Shown: positions 47,143 to 60,474 of the stretch, one piece after another
How positions within the stretch are numbered: position 1 is the stretch's first letter
Layout: every line of letters starts with the position of its first letter
Origin: Heterotrichella gracilis
Lineage: Eukaryota > Sar > Xanthophyceae > Tribonematales > Xanthonemataceae
Direction of reading: 5' to 3'
Length of the DNA stretch: 64,000 nucleotides
NCBI GenBank assembly: GCA_032358255.1
Contig: JAULBX010032146.1
Location: forward strand, 99,277-163,276
Translations under genes and position numbers: made by a program
The notes under the pieces: generated by a model
The model's database searches: none
Told to the model about the DNA's origin: nothing
The model's input: the letters and a program-made list of their open reading frames with translations, nothing else

Positions 47143-50100
47143 ATGCCGCTAGACTTGTACATCGTGATTGATTTGGCGTGTGCACGCTTGCAAGCCCCAC
47201 CAGCTTCACCATCATCACATCGGCCGAACCCACAACCTCTTGATGTCGCTGAACAGCTTCTCCAGCTCCTCGCGCGAACCTTGGTCATCCAGCAGCTTAT
47301 GTCCCAAGGAGAGGGTGCAGCGTGGAGACAGAGGCTCTTTGACAGCCGGTACCAAAACGCAAAGGATGTAGAAAAGGCCTGCAAAGCATCCATGAGGTCC
47401 AACAAATCTGCGAAAGGTAGGGGGTTGCGTTGTGTTTTCTGTATTCCAGCTCGCAAGAAACTCTGATTGGGTTCCATTACCGGCTGCGCGCTCCGGTTTC
47501 ACCAGCTGGTGGGGACCAATGGCGCATCTTGTTTCCTAGTCTGAACTAAGCCAGTGTTCAGATGGGCAAGGCAGGCCACCCAACGCATGTTCTACGCAGG
47601 GTTGCAAGGCGCAGAGCTTGAAGAAAAGAAACAAGCAGTGGCGGCGGTGGTTGAACAGCTGGTAGAGGCTTTGCAACCATTGAAGGAAGTGCAGACTGGC
47701 AGCAGCTTTCAGGACCTGACCCGCCTGTGGACAACCCTCCAAGTGCTAGGTAAGGACTCTTCTGTCTCCCAGCAACGCTTGAACACGTCTGTGGTTCCTA
47801 CTTTTGACCGGTGGCTGCTCAACGTACCTCCCAGGCCGGTATATCGATAGCAAAAGCGGTGCCCACCTGGGCACCCAACTGTGGAAGTCCTGTGCTGACG
47901 CCTTGAAGGTGTTGGTGCCTGTCCACCACGAGCTGGGCACAGAAGCTGACCCGTTGGGCGACGACAGCACCACTGGTGCGCATATGAGCAACTGCTTGAC
48001 CAGCACACCTGCGTTCCTTGCTGTGGGCACTCTGGCTTCTTTGGTTGCTGAAAACACGCTGTGCTCAGGGTCTGCACCACTGGCCCAGAAGCTGCTGATC
48101 TGCTTTCTGGCTTTTCCTGAAACTCAGGAGAAGGTCGACACCCTGCTAAAAGGTATGTTGTGTCTTTGCTGTACTGCAAGCTTGGTGTATCTTGCAATGA
48201 CGCCGTTGTGGGACCTAAGTGGCAACTAGCCAACACAGAACATATTATTGTGGTGGTTCTTAACCACTATGTTGCGTGCAGGACCAGAAAAAGCTGGAAT
48301 GCGTTCACCTCTTGAGGATCTGCACAACCGACAGCAACAGAGTGGGGCACACATAGTGCTAGTTGATGTGGGTAAGTGGAACAGCCAACAGTGGAGGGAG
48401 CCATCTAGCACCTGCCTTGCCCTCCCACTTTATACAAAGCTTGGCTGATTCTCCTGTGCGCTTTGCAGGCCCTCGTGGTGGCTCAGGTGAAGCCAGGTCC
48501 AGTTTCATGAAACAGGGATGCAGGTAAAACGCTTTTGCGCACAACCGCAATGTCACTCCCCCATGGTACACCTCTGACAGTGCACGGTGCACCCTGTAGG
48601 GCGTTGTGCCCAGGCATGACAGTACTCAGGATGGAGGAGCTTCAGCAGCTGGGTCCAAAAGGCCTGGCAGAGGCATACAATTTGTTGCCTTTGCCTGCAG
48701 AAGCACCAGATTTCGGTTGGCCAAGCCTTGGCGCTGGCGTTGAAGCCATGTTGAGACACCTGGAGAAGAAAAGGGCATCGATTCATCCACAGGGTATGTT
48801 GCGTCTTCAAATAACTGCTTTCCATTGCTGCGCTGTGGACTTGGTTCCTTGGAAAGGCCACAAACATATGCCAATTGTTTTGTGAAGTATGCGTGCCTTT
48901 GCAGATTGGGGGACTGCAGTCGGGCAGCCAGCATCACCGGAAGATGCAGCACCGGGAACAGATCCACTGGATTTGCTGGATCTTGGCAAGGAAAACCAGA
49001 ATGCAAACAAGGCAATTGTCCAGAAGGTGAACATGCATACACCGCTTACTGGAATGCAGATACAATTGCGTGCTTTGAATGTGAGCCAGGCATCATGCAT
49101 TTCTTTTCTAGATTCAAGTCTTATGCATCTAATAAAAAGATGCACATTGTGCAATGCAGGGGGCGCTGGCTATGACGGCAAAGCCTGCGCTGCAGCGGAT
49201 TCTGGCTAAGGCGCCGAAACCAGATTTGAGAGCACAATTGCAAGCCATGAAACCACCGGTGAGTTCCTGCAGCATAGTATGCACTAGCTACATAAGCAGT
49301 AAACCCAATGCCTAAATTAACAGATGAACAATGTACTGAGTAACAACCATGCTGACTGGGACCTCAGTATAGGACCTGAAGTGGATTTGGCCGTGCCAGA
49401 TGGCAGGGCAATTGCACCCCTCTCAGATATTGTGCCACTCTTAGGTTCATGGTAGCATGGGGTCCTGGTCCACAGTGGTATGCATGCAGGAGCCCTTGCT
49501 GGCAGAAGGTTGTATGTAGCTTGCACTTGGCAGCAGGGTGCAAGGGGCAGGGATGCACAGGATGTGGTCAATACCGATGGATGCACCTCGCCTAGGATCT
49601 TGTGCAACTGCAAATAATGCCAAACAGTGAGCATGTTTTAACTGAAAACTTAGGCGGTGTGGCTGACAATTGTCTGGTTATGATTGTCTGGTTGATGATT
49701 GTCTGGTTGATGATTGTCTGGTGATGATTGTCTGATTATGATGCAGCCCGTGCAATCCAAGCCAGATCGGGAGAGCCCGTCCTGTTCACAGGCAGTGCAT
49801 CAAGCCAGCCCAGCCGCACAGCGAATCAGCGCAGCGGTGCCGCTGACTCTTGAACAAGCCTTTGACAAAGCTGTAGGGTACGCATACAGCACCAAACATG
49901 TGGCATTGCAGGCTATTCCCCAATCGCTGACCTGTTGTCCCTCTAGAGCTGCTGGAATGGTTTTTCTTAAGAGACTGCACAAAGGCAAAGCATGCCGCGT
50001 CTTGTTAAGTGCTGGTATGCGTTCTTGCAGGCTGAAGAAGGACGCTCTGGCAGCTGGCAAGAGCACAAGCGAACTGCGCAAGAGTGCGCAGGACATTGTC

Positions 50101-53100
50101 AAGCAGACGATGGAAGTGGTGACCAGGTATTGCAATAACACACCCATGCGCTTGACACACGTTTTGGCTGGTGCTCCTCTGTGTCACGTCACTGTATTTA
50201 CCTGCCGTTGCTTGTCTATCAGATATCATTTGTTGCTGGAAAAAAATAAATTTACTGTTGTTTAAATATATTATGTCTTTCATATACTTCTACTATTAAA
50301 AACAGATAACAATTCATGACAAACTTTGATTTTATCTTTCACGATTGGCAATTCACGGCACCTGTTATTGTGATGGTGCAGGCACCTTCCTTCACGCAGT
50401 GAGTCACTCGGCAGTATTGACCCCCATCGGAAGAAACCCTTGACAGGAATTCTGGACGTCCCCAAGCCCATCTCAGACATGAAGCTGCAGCTCCTGGTAC
50501 CTGAAGCTGTTGCAAAGGAATGGGGCTTGTATGATGACAGCAAAGAGGAGCGGAGCAAGCTTGTGAAGCCACAGGCAGCCTTTGAAGTCTTCCTGATGCT
50601 GGAAATTGGGCTCCAAACGGAAGGTATGCTGCCAGAGTTAATTACGTGCTTGTGAATTGAAGCAAACTTTAAGGCACCATCTGGCAGCTGTACCATTGAT
50701 GGATGACAACATTGTAAGGGACGTGTATGTAGTCTCCAGCCTGGCTCTGTGAAATGTGAAATGCTGTTGTGGTTTGCAGCCATATACTACCTGTGCATTT
50801 GTGCAGGCTTGTATGAGAGGAAAACTGCATTCACCGAGGGTGAGATCGATGTGCTGGAGTATCTGTATGACACCTTTTTTGCGCTTGACAATGGTTCCCA
50901 GAAGATGACAGACTTCCACAAAGAGTACATCCAGCAAACCTATGGTGAGTCGTACTGTCAGGATTACTTGCCTACCTTATTGTCTTTATTTGTGTGGCAT
51001 TTTGCATTACAACGTTGGTGTGGACTGTTGGTGATTGTTGCATGTCAAGCTACTGCATACCTGCTTACTTGCTTATGTCTTCCTTGTTATGTATATCTAT
51101 TTTTAATTATATATTTTTGAGAAAAAAATTGTCCGAAATCAACCCCCACAACCAACGTGGGGGCCCGATTCGTTGAGGATATCATATCAAATATTTGGGA
51201 GTTGGGCTCTTTGGCTACATCTTGTTGGTAACAACAAGGAATTGAAGCGCTGCCCATCCATACTTTCACCACATACCTGCGTTGTACTCCATGCAGGGGA
51301 TCTCAGGAAGGCAATGAAGATGCTGAGCGACAAGCTGGGGCTGACTGAGGACATCCTCCATGTTCAGATACAGAACACTCGCGACCAGGGAGACAGAACT
51401 AGCCAGGGAGGCAGGACCAGCCAGGGAGGCAGGACTAGCCAGGGAGGCTCTCAAGCTAGTGACGGCGATCTCAGAAACAAGGAGGTTTCCCAGAAGCCTC
51501 CAAAACCTCCTTTGAATCTGAGGTAGGATCTTGCTGAAAGGAGTGCACGGGCGATCCATGCATGCATCTGAATTTGCACAGATATCAGCGGCCGGAAGTA
51601 CTGCAGGTTAGCTACACACACTCCATGTATGGGCATGGTCTTTGCTTCAAACTCAAATGTTTATTCTGTTCTGCCTTGTTGTTGTACAGGGCACGCTTGG
51701 ATCGCAAGCTGGAGACACACCCGACCTATGCGGGCAATGCCAAAGCCCGCAAGCATCAGGCCAGCAAGCCTCCTGCATCCAAGGCACACCATGTGCCAGA
51801 CAGCAACAGCAAGAGCGGAGACTCTTACAAGCAGGATGCTGAGGAAGGCACCACCTCCAAAAGCCATATCCTGCCTGGCTTTAGGTGCGCCTGCATGTCT
51901 ATATATACCGCTGTCTGCAGTCCATGCATCCCCGCCAAATAGCGAGTCTAGCTGTGAATCCTTTACAAAACGGGGCCAGGCAGATCTGTCTGGACACCGC
52001 ATGTACCAATTCTGGATCTTTGCCTCGCGTGAAGGTTCTATATTTGCCTTCATGTCTGACATGTGATTCCACTCCTGGGCAAAGCTTATGCTGTTGCCAC
52101 ACATGCAAGGACATGTTATTGGCAATACTTGCCAATTAGTACAGCAGTACCACCATGGCTTGTATTGCGTGGTTTTCTGCTGTCTCCTGAAGTGGTGTTT
52201 TGCTGCTGGTGCAGACCTGATCTTCCCCGGTATGCTGTATCACATCAACTCAAGTCCAAGTCCCAGAAGCAGAAAGGTGTGACCATGCTTCATTTGTCTC
52301 CGCCATCACAATGTGTTTGACAATGTGCGTAGATGATGCCTGCACTTGTGCACTGCATTGCCATGCCAATTGCAAGCTGTTCTCATGACTTGAATAATTG
52401 TGAATGAAGCGGCGGAGTGCCTTTGCAGATGCAAGCACAAGCAAGACGAGGCGCATGTTGCTGCCAGCAACCCCTGGGTGAGTCATGCCGGCCATCGGTA
52501 GCACATATAGCATGTTGGTTATCGATCATGTCAACTGGAACTTGCTGCAAACTTTGGGTGCAAATTGATCTGTAAATGTAACCTTACCGATATATGTACT
52601 TGCAGGCTTGCCTACCCTGAGGATGACATGGTGCCAGACACAGTGCTGAAACCAACACTGCCCTCCTGCGACCTCCCACGCATGGGACCAGACCCCTTCT
52701 CGGCAGCTCTGGTTGGCGGAGGTATGACTGCTCAGCTTTGCATCAGCACTGCCAGTCAATTTGTTGTTTTATTGACCAGCCCAAGCTTGGCTTCCATGTG
52801 TTTTGACTTGGTAGCATCTTCTCTGCCGTGCTGTTGAGTGTGCTGAGGCCTGACAAGCAGCTGTGCATTATGCAGACCGGTCATTGCTTGGAGCAATCAG
52901 AAATGGCGTGAGGCAACGGGCAGCAGAACCACCAAGGTGGGTTGTCAGGCACAATGTGTAGGATCATGCAACTGGATTCGGCCAGCGCTGCAATTAGTGA
53001 CGCATTGCACTGCCATGTACCTCGTTGATGTGGGTGTTCACCTGCACGCTGGCCATGGTTTTTGCAATCAATCAACAACATTAGCGGCTTCTGAAAGGCA

Positions 53101-56100
53101 GGTGCATGGCGGGTGGCCAATGTTGATGGATGCCTCCAAGGGATGCATGTAAATCTAAATGGAACTGTAACAAACAAACAGATGGGGATTCCCAGCTGTC
53201 ATCTGTAATTGGAATTTTGGAAAACTACCTGCTTACTGCTGGTACATGCTACATGCAGGCCCGCAGCAGGCAACCATGCAGCGTTGGAGCTCCACACAGC
53301 TCCAGGGCTACTGGACTTATACCAGTGTGACGTGGACTTCCGCCGCCATGACCTGTCTGTCTTTGACCGCCCCTTTGACACCCAAGTGAGCGCTTTCCCG
53401 CCACTGCATGCTCCCAGCCAGGGCCAATCCCAAATGGCAGCTCTCATGCCCACCATGGTCCAGCCACAGGGCGCCACCTCAGTGGGTGCTGCGTTCGAGG
53501 AGGTTGTGGAGGCCAGTGACGACTCTGGGGCAGCAGGGTGTGTGTGCAGTGGCGGGGACGATGATGCAGCGCTTGGGGATGATGGGGCAACCCCTGGGAC
53601 CCTAGCACCTGAGCCCGCCACCCACCCTACCATAAGCCCCACAGCAGGCTGTGAGCCGCCAGTTGCAGCAGCAGCGGAAGCTCCCATGCTCCCTGGTGCA
53701 GACCTGCATGCCCAGCCCACGCCACCTGCATGGGTGGGCGGCAGCGCCGCCGGCGCTGGATTGCCCACACGCTGCTCAGGCAGGATATCTGCTGGTGGGG
53801 TACCTGCTGCGCCTCCTGCTGCCGCTCCTGAGCACTCAGTCCCTGCCGTGGTTGGCAGTCTTGCCACTGGCAAGCGGGGCAGGAAGTCGATGCAGCCCGT
53901 GGACCAAGTGCCCAAAGGTGTGTGGCTGAGTGGTGTGCATGCGCTGGATAAATACATACATGGGTAGTACACAGTGGCGGCAGGCAGTTTGGTGAATCAT
54001 CACTGTACATCATTTGCTCTACACTATACCATATGTGAGCGCTGTAGCAACACCAGTTGTTGCGTATCCTAATTTGATTGTCACATCTGCAGATAATGAC
54101 GAGGAGCAGGTTGAGGCTACCCCCCCACCCATTGCAGCACCAGCCGTCCCCACGCCATCCGTTCCTGCAGCTGTGGATGCACCACTGCTCAGCGGTGCAG
54201 TTCCACAAGCTCAACCGCCACCAAGGGCAACTGCCAGGCGTGCCAGCGGACCTCCAGTCTCCGCACCGCCTGCCACCCGCTTGCGGCGCTCCAGTGCGCT
54301 TGCTGCTGTGCCTGCTGCACTGCCTCCTGCTGGCCAGTCTCCTGCTGACCAGTCTTCTGCTGACCAGACACCTGCAGCAGATGGGCCTGCCACTGGCCAG
54401 AGGACAGTGCGGTCCACCCGCTTGAAGCAGAAGATTGCAGCTGATGAAGGTACTGTCTATCGTACGCGGTAATGGTGCATGGACTTAAATACCAAAAAGT
54501 GAATAAAGATAACAAATAATCATAAAAAATATACAAGAGCAAAAATGATATGTAGCCTCCAATCACAACGTTCATCTGCAAACATCACCTCTGCAAACAT
54601 AAGCAATGTTCGTCACAACCCCCCATTCCTGCGATGTACGTATGTCAGCAGCTAACAATAAATCTTGTTGCAGTTCCTCAATTGGCAGCAAGTGCTGCTG
54701 TCAGGCATGCCGGCGTAACCCCAAGCCCTGCGCCGCCTACCACCCGCTCGGGCCGCATTCGTGGGCATGCTGCTGCGCCTGCTGACAACTCTCCTGCTGA
54801 CAGCCCTCCAGCCGAACATTCCCCTACGGACCAGTCACCGGCAGCACCGGACGCTGCCACTGGCCAGAGGGCAGGGCGGTTCACACGCTCGCAGAGGAAA
54901 AGTGCAGCTGATCAAGGTAATGCCCTTCCTGCATGGCAGTGTGCAGAGCATATGGGTGGCGCAAGCTTGTGCTTGGCTAATTGTAATCTGGCTTTTGTGC
55001 CGGAATGCTTGTAGTATATAGTGTAGCGAAGCATACTCCTGGATCACTTACATTCACCCAAACCCCTGCGCCTTGTCGCATTTTCTTCGTGTAGTGAAGA
55101 AAAACATAGTGCCTTTCCCCTGCCTGACATCATGTGTAATATGATGATTGTGCAATGCACAAGCAGCAGCGCATGCTGCCAAAATCCTGCCGACTTGAGC
55201 ACTCGTTCCTGCAGGAGTGAATGTGGGAACCGCTGGTCAAGCCGCGGCTCGCGCTCCTGGTCAGCAGGCAGCTGCAGGTGTACTGAGTGCAGCTGCTGGT
55301 GCAAACCAGGCGGCTGCCACTCCCCAAGGACCGCTCGTGGAGGATGCAGAGCAGGTGGAGGATGCAATTATCATGGGTACACCACCAACACCTGAGGGGG
55401 CAACCCTGGTGAAGGGCAACTCTGCCGGCAGCAGTGGGAAGCGGACGAGCTATGATGCTGCCGCACTGCTGTCAGCTGGGACGCATGGCCGGCGTGCAAA
55501 GCAGGCCGATGCTGCGCCACCACCACGCAATGAGGTGAGCCCATTGCTATGCATGCAGTGTAGCTGCATGCTGTTTACATCAGGTCATCCCCCTGGGGCA
55601 GTGCAGCAATGCTTGGCAAAAAATTTGCATCTTACCCAAATTGCGTGACGCAGATGTGGCTGAATGTGTAGGTACATGCACACATTCGCATCTTGTCCAC
55701 ATCCAAGCAACTCATGGTTCCTTAAACATGTGCCCAGGCTGAGCCAAGGCAGGAGCAGGCACCATTGCCACTGGCCGGTGCCGATGTGCAGGCCCAGCCA
55801 ACACCAGCCACAACTGGGGACATGGGCATCTCTACCCGCAGTGGGAAGCAGGCGAGCGGTGACGCTGCCAGACTGCCATCCCCTGCCAAACGTGGCCGGC
55901 ATGCAAAGCCGGGCAATGCTGCGCCGTCGCCAGTGCCCGATGCTGATCTGCAAACCCAGGCAACACCACCCACAGCTCCGGGTATCTCTACCCGCAGTGG
56001 GAAGGGGGCGAGCGGTGATGCTGACGCTCAGCCTTCAGCTGGGACGCGCGGCCGAGGTGCACAGCAGGGCGATGCTGCACCACCACCAGGCAGTGAGGTC

Positions 56101-59100
56101 CCACCATCGCCAGTGGCTGATCTGCATGCTCATCCACCACCAGCCACAGCTGCACCCCACGGCAGGAGAGGCACCAGCAGCGCACAGCCTGCCAAGCGCA
56201 GCCTCAGGCAGCACGCAGCAACACCTGCTGATGCAGTCCCTGCTGCTGATCCTGGCGGGGCTGATCCTTCCGCAAGGGTTCCAGACCAGGCAGGCACTGA
56301 GATGGCTGGTGGGGCTGCCGGTGGGAAGGCGAGAAAGCAGCAGAAGCGGTTGCAAGGTACTGGTCTGTACAGGAAGCGCACGGCACTTATCTTGAAATGC
56401 GCTACTGCGCTGTCAAGATGCATATTTTGAGCATGCCTTGATTGACTGCAAAACTGCACTCTGCCACTGAGCAGTGCAAATTAATGATGTGAGTGCTGTG
56501 AGTGGGTTGATACACGCTGCATGGTGCTGACACTGCAATTCTGATTGGGCCATGCGCACCGCATGGCACTGATGATTGTGCATATGTGCATCCAGGAACT
56601 AACGCGGCGGAACAGGCGCCAGCACCTGCACCCAGCGCATCTATCCGTCCACCGGTGAAGCAACGCCGCTTGGGTTGCTCCAAATGCCGAAAGCGCCGTA
56701 CAGGCTGTGCTAAATGCCGAGGCGAACAACCCGCAGCCATCAAACCCTCCACCAAGCCCAAAGCTGGTCGTGGACCACCGGTCGCAGCAAGAGCGCCCCC
56801 TCCCATGCTCCCTGGTGCAGGACTGGACACTCAGTCCACACCTTCTGCAGAGATGGGCAGCGGCAGCGCCGGCGCTGGTCGGGTGAAGCGCCACTCGTGC
56901 CACAGTGCGGCCCCTGCTGGTGGGGTCACTGAGGGGGGCCCTGCTGCCACTCCTGAGCAGCCAGCACCTGCAGTTGTTGTTGAGGTTGCCACTGGCAAGC
57001 CATCCAGGCAGTCAAAGCGATTACAAGGTGGGGACCAGTTTCAGAGAGGGTGTTGCCCTGCCTGAAGAACACACATAGGCCTCGTGGTGGCGATTGATTG
57101 TGTGCATCATCCTGGTGCACATTGAGTAACAGTCACAGCAGTGTGACTGCATATTGCATCGTGGGCCCATACAAGGAAGGATTGCAGCAGTTGCGCTTGC
57201 GCTTCTTGGTTGGAAACCATGCTGAATTGCAGCAGTTGCAATTGTCTTCCTGGTTAGATACCACGAAAGCATGCATTGCAACAGGTCATGTAGCAGTTCC
57301 TCATAATGTATGATGCCTGCAGGAGCGGATGCGGAGCAGCACGCAGCTACCCCTACCCCCCGGTCAACACCAGCTGTTCCTGCAGCAGTGGATGCATCTC
57401 CAACCAGGGATGCAGACCAACATGCGCAAGCATTGCCGGGGGATGCAGCCAACAGAATCCCAAGGCCTTCCCCGCCTGCCACCCGCCACTCGCGCCGCTT
57501 GAGTGAGCTTCCTCCTGTGCCTGCTGGCGAGGCATTCGCACCATCATCAGTTCGTGCCACTGGCCAGAAGAGAAAGGCGGCCATGACAGGTACAACTTGG
57601 TCATATAAATTGTTTTTGGCAATGACAGGCATAGCTGGCAAAGGTAGAGACCTCATTTCATGGTGTGGACTGCGTGCCGCACATACCTTTGCCAGCGCAT
57701 GCATCGTTGTGCATACCTATAGCCTTGAGGGCACCATACAGTAATGTGCTGGGTGCCTGGATTTTGAGTAGCGGGTGGCGATCATCACAATAACAATGCT
57801 ATTATGATGCGTTACGATGGGACTGCCATGCACAAACAGCTGTTTGTGGGATGCTGACTCGAGGTGCCCTGCCAGCAGATGGTGATGTGGAGCATGCACT
57901 GGGCAGTCCCACACCTCATACAGCCCTTCCAGACTCTGCGGCTGCTGAACTCCAGTCAGGTGCAGAGCTGGACAGGCCTGCTGTTGGCTCTGCGCGAAGG
58001 AAGTCAGCCCGGCTCTCGCCAACCAATGGTGCGGTTGGATGCCAACTGTGGCAACAGCATGGCAGCGCAGTGGTGTCCTTGTATTTTATCATCTACTACA
58101 GTTTAATTATGTATTCTGGAAAACTTGGGCTGTTGACATCGCTGCTCCTGTAACTCTCTCCCCGCTTACCGCTACTGTTCATGTGGAAGCTAAATTGTCA
58201 CATATACCTGCCAGTGGATGATGCACCAGGCTTACAGCTTGCGGTTTACAGTCCATGCCACCTCAAAGCACCACAGTTGGCTTACCATCATCCCCCTGTG
58301 CAGCTGCACAAGACCTCCAGCCATCGTCTCCACCACAGCCGCAGCCCTGCTCCCCGTCAGATGCAGCCACACCAGCCACTGCAGCAGCCAGCCTGCTCAG
58401 CTCAGAGGGGGTGAAGCACCCCTCGTCTCAGCCTCTCCACACCCCTCCGGCTGTGCAGGCTTCCAATGCAGAAGCAGGCCAGGGGAGCGGCTTCAATGGG
58501 GGCATCGGCAGTAAGGTCAAGAGGAGGAGGCAGGGCCAGGGTGCCGCACAGCCGCCGCTGAGCAGCATTGGCGAGCACAGCAAACCAAAGAAGTCCCGCA
58601 GCAGCAAGGCGGCAGGGGATGCCAGCGCAGCTCCCCAGGCGCCTGAGTCGCAAACCATTGGTGTGGCAGCAGGGCAGGGCACCTCTGAGGGGTGTGATCC
58701 TGGGGCAACATCCCCAGCCACCGTCGCCAGCGGGAAGGCAGGCAGGAAGGTGACGTCCCCTGCTGTGGTCCCCCGCAGGTCCAATCGCATGTCTGGCGAG
58801 CAGTCTGGGGTGTCAGCATGCAGGTAAGACCGAGATTGGGGGCATCCAGGACTTACCTTGATTGTATTGCATGCTGGGCGATTTCTGAGGCTCAGTTGGA
58901 AAGAGTTTTGAGTTACCATTGGCACGCTCTGCCGCACATTGACCTCTGCCTGCTGTTTGTTGATTTGTAATGAATGATGCGCAGCACACAGCTTGGTAGG
59001 CCCTGCTTGAAGTTGCTGCGCAGAATCGAGTCTGTATTGCAATAATGTATGAAGAACTTGTGTACTGCCATGCAGGGAAAGCGGCAGGCCTGGGTCCGGG

Positions 59101-60474
59101 GTTCAAGCCAAGAAACTGAGGAGTGGCAAGGAAGTTCAGGTTCCTGAGGTGCCGTCACAGGAGCCCATGATGGTACAGATTGCGCCAGAAGAGGCGACTG
59201 TGGAGCATGCGCCAGAGGATGGTGCTGTGGAGCAGCATGGACAAGAAGTTCTGGAGGTACTGATTTGGCTGCAGTGTGCACAAACTGAGCTGCAACATGG
59301 GTGTCTCTTGATGCACAACTGCAGTAGTTGCATCCATAGTGGGGATGAGACTCGAGCCCATTTTCACCCATTTATTATCTATGTATCTAGAGCACACTCA
59401 ACATCCTCCCAAAAAATGTAATTACATATGTTTAAAAGTTTATGACTTCTTCGATTTTCCTGCAGTGTCACATTTTTCTGAAAGATGTTTATTGTTGTCA
59501 TATTTCAAATTCAAAGTAACCAGGCTGGGTACAGCATTTGCATCCTCCATTTCCTCTATCCTGTTCCACACGATCCTCCTTCTGCACTTTTGCAATGCCC
59601 CTCAGTCGCCATGCCACATGACAGCAACACAGCACTCTGCTGAAGCTGCATTGAAGTATCAAGCGCCAAATAACCATAGTTTCCCGCGTGTTTCCCCTCA
59701 CCCCTGCCCCGCCATTGCCCACAGGCGCCTCAAGGTGATGCAGATCCACAGCCTGCGGGACATGGCAGCGCCACCCCTGATGTCACAGTTACTGTAGGCA
59801 CCAGGGGCACACCGGCACAGCCCAATGTCACACCCACAGGCCCAAGTGGAGCGGATTCTGGTGCTGCCATCAGGCTGCCATTTGCGATGTCTCCCACCGT
59901 ATCCCTTCGTTCCCGGGAAGGGGCCCATAGCAGCCCAGCGCCCATTGCAGCGCCCACCATTAACGCGCACTCATCCTCACCGAGTGCGCGGCGCTTTTTC
60001 AATGCCGTGACAAAACCGTTCCGTGCCGTTGTGGGATGGGCAGTCACCTCATTGTCGCCATCACCCGCACGGCCGCAGCTGGAGAGCGCAGGTGCTTCAC
60101 TCCTGCAACAGCAGGCAGCGCCATCCCTGTCAACTGGAGGCAACACCCACAAGAGCCTGAATCTGGATCCAGCTGGTGGCAGCCTGCCGGTGGCATCCTC
60201 TCCTGTGCAAGCGGCCACACCTGTGCCAGCTGCAGAGGCCAAGTCAGACGACAGAGCGCCCAGCCCTGGCGGGTCAGGAGGCGCAGGCACGGAATCCAGC
60301 TCTGGTGTGGACCATGCACATGTGGCGGGTCCAGGGGGCAGCCCTAGCAGTGCGCGGGCGACCACCAGGGGCAAGGGGGTTGTCAAGCGGAAGGGCGCCA
60401 AGCGCACGCCATCGCGCACCTCCGGGAGGCTAGTAAAGCGCAGGGTCAGCCAGCCCAACAGGCGGTATTCTTAG
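47143..60474 (+). CDS. Giant repeat-exon protein of unknown function, about 2,393 aa
   Basis: Twenty-nine exons join with no frame error: 47143-47416, 47600-47749, 47835-48152, 48282-48371, 48469-48523, 48600-48793, 48905-49026, 49160-49258, 49747-49877, 50031-50126, 50382-50623, 50807-50944, 51297-51522, 51690-51884, 52215-52276, 52429-52477, 52606-52721, 52876-52936, 53259-53917, 54093-54449, 54674-54916, 55215-55534, 55738-56356, 56596-57027, 57323-57589, 57879-58028, 58238-58823, 59076-59256, 59725-60474 (TAG). Residues 1-870 look folded and helical in places (EIDVLEYLYDTFFALDNG, LRKAMKMLSDKLGL). This middle part faintly recalls the Treslin/Sld3 domain, which is a guess. Residues 870-2393 are Pro/Ala/Ser-rich and disordered, with repeated segments ending in basic patches (ATGKRGRKS, ATGQRAGRFTRSQRKS, VKRKGAKR). 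Exon 24 has C-x2-C-x6-C-x2-C. Likely nuclear and DNA- or chromatin-associated by composition. No upstream in-frame ATG exists in exon 1. Confidence 0.75.
49668..49740 (+). repeat. Minisatellite, about five 14-15-bp units, abutting a splice acceptor
   Basis: Units of the form ATTGTCTGGTTGATG repeat five times with small length changes. The array ends at the acceptor of exon 9 of the giant gene (49746) and supplies its pyrimidine-poor branch region. Confidence 0.85.
51395..51448 (+). repeat. Three in-frame 18-bp repeats encoding RTSQGG
   Basis: Three tandem 18-bp units at 51395, 51413 and 51431 in exon 13 of the giant gene encode RTSQGG three times. They differ at one synonymous Thr base (ACT/ACC) and at the first Arg codon (AGA/AGG). 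Confidence 0.9.
53259..58028 (+). repeat. Tandemly duplicated exon family within the giant gene
   Basis: Exons 20, 21, 24, 25 and 26, and the pair 22+23, are phase 1 at both ends, so they can be duplicated or skipped without frameshift. Exon 19 (53683 on) and exon 24 (56802 on) share APMLPGADLHAQPTP- and PPMLPGAGLDTQSTP-type segments, then GSAAGAG/GSAGAG and ATGK plus basic residues. Exons 20 and 25 share VPAAVDA; exons 20, 21 and 25 share ATGQ[RK]. Exon 23 has an internal duplication (GISTRSGKQASGDA and GISTRSGKGASGDA). Confidence 0.8.

Noticed and set aside
51582-51606. A 25-nt microexon in the giant gene with good splice sites
   Set aside because: Including it shifts exon 14 (51690) out of frame; joining exon 13 directly to 51690 keeps the frame.
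53199-53972. Long minus-strand ORF opposite exon 19 of the giant gene
   Set aside because: Mirror of a GC-rich Pro/Ala coding exon; no splice pattern or domain. The plus-strand reading continues in phase on both sides.
59730-60458. 242-codon minus-strand ORF opposite the last exon of the giant gene
   Set aside because: Antisense shadow of a GC-rich exon; no recognisable domain.
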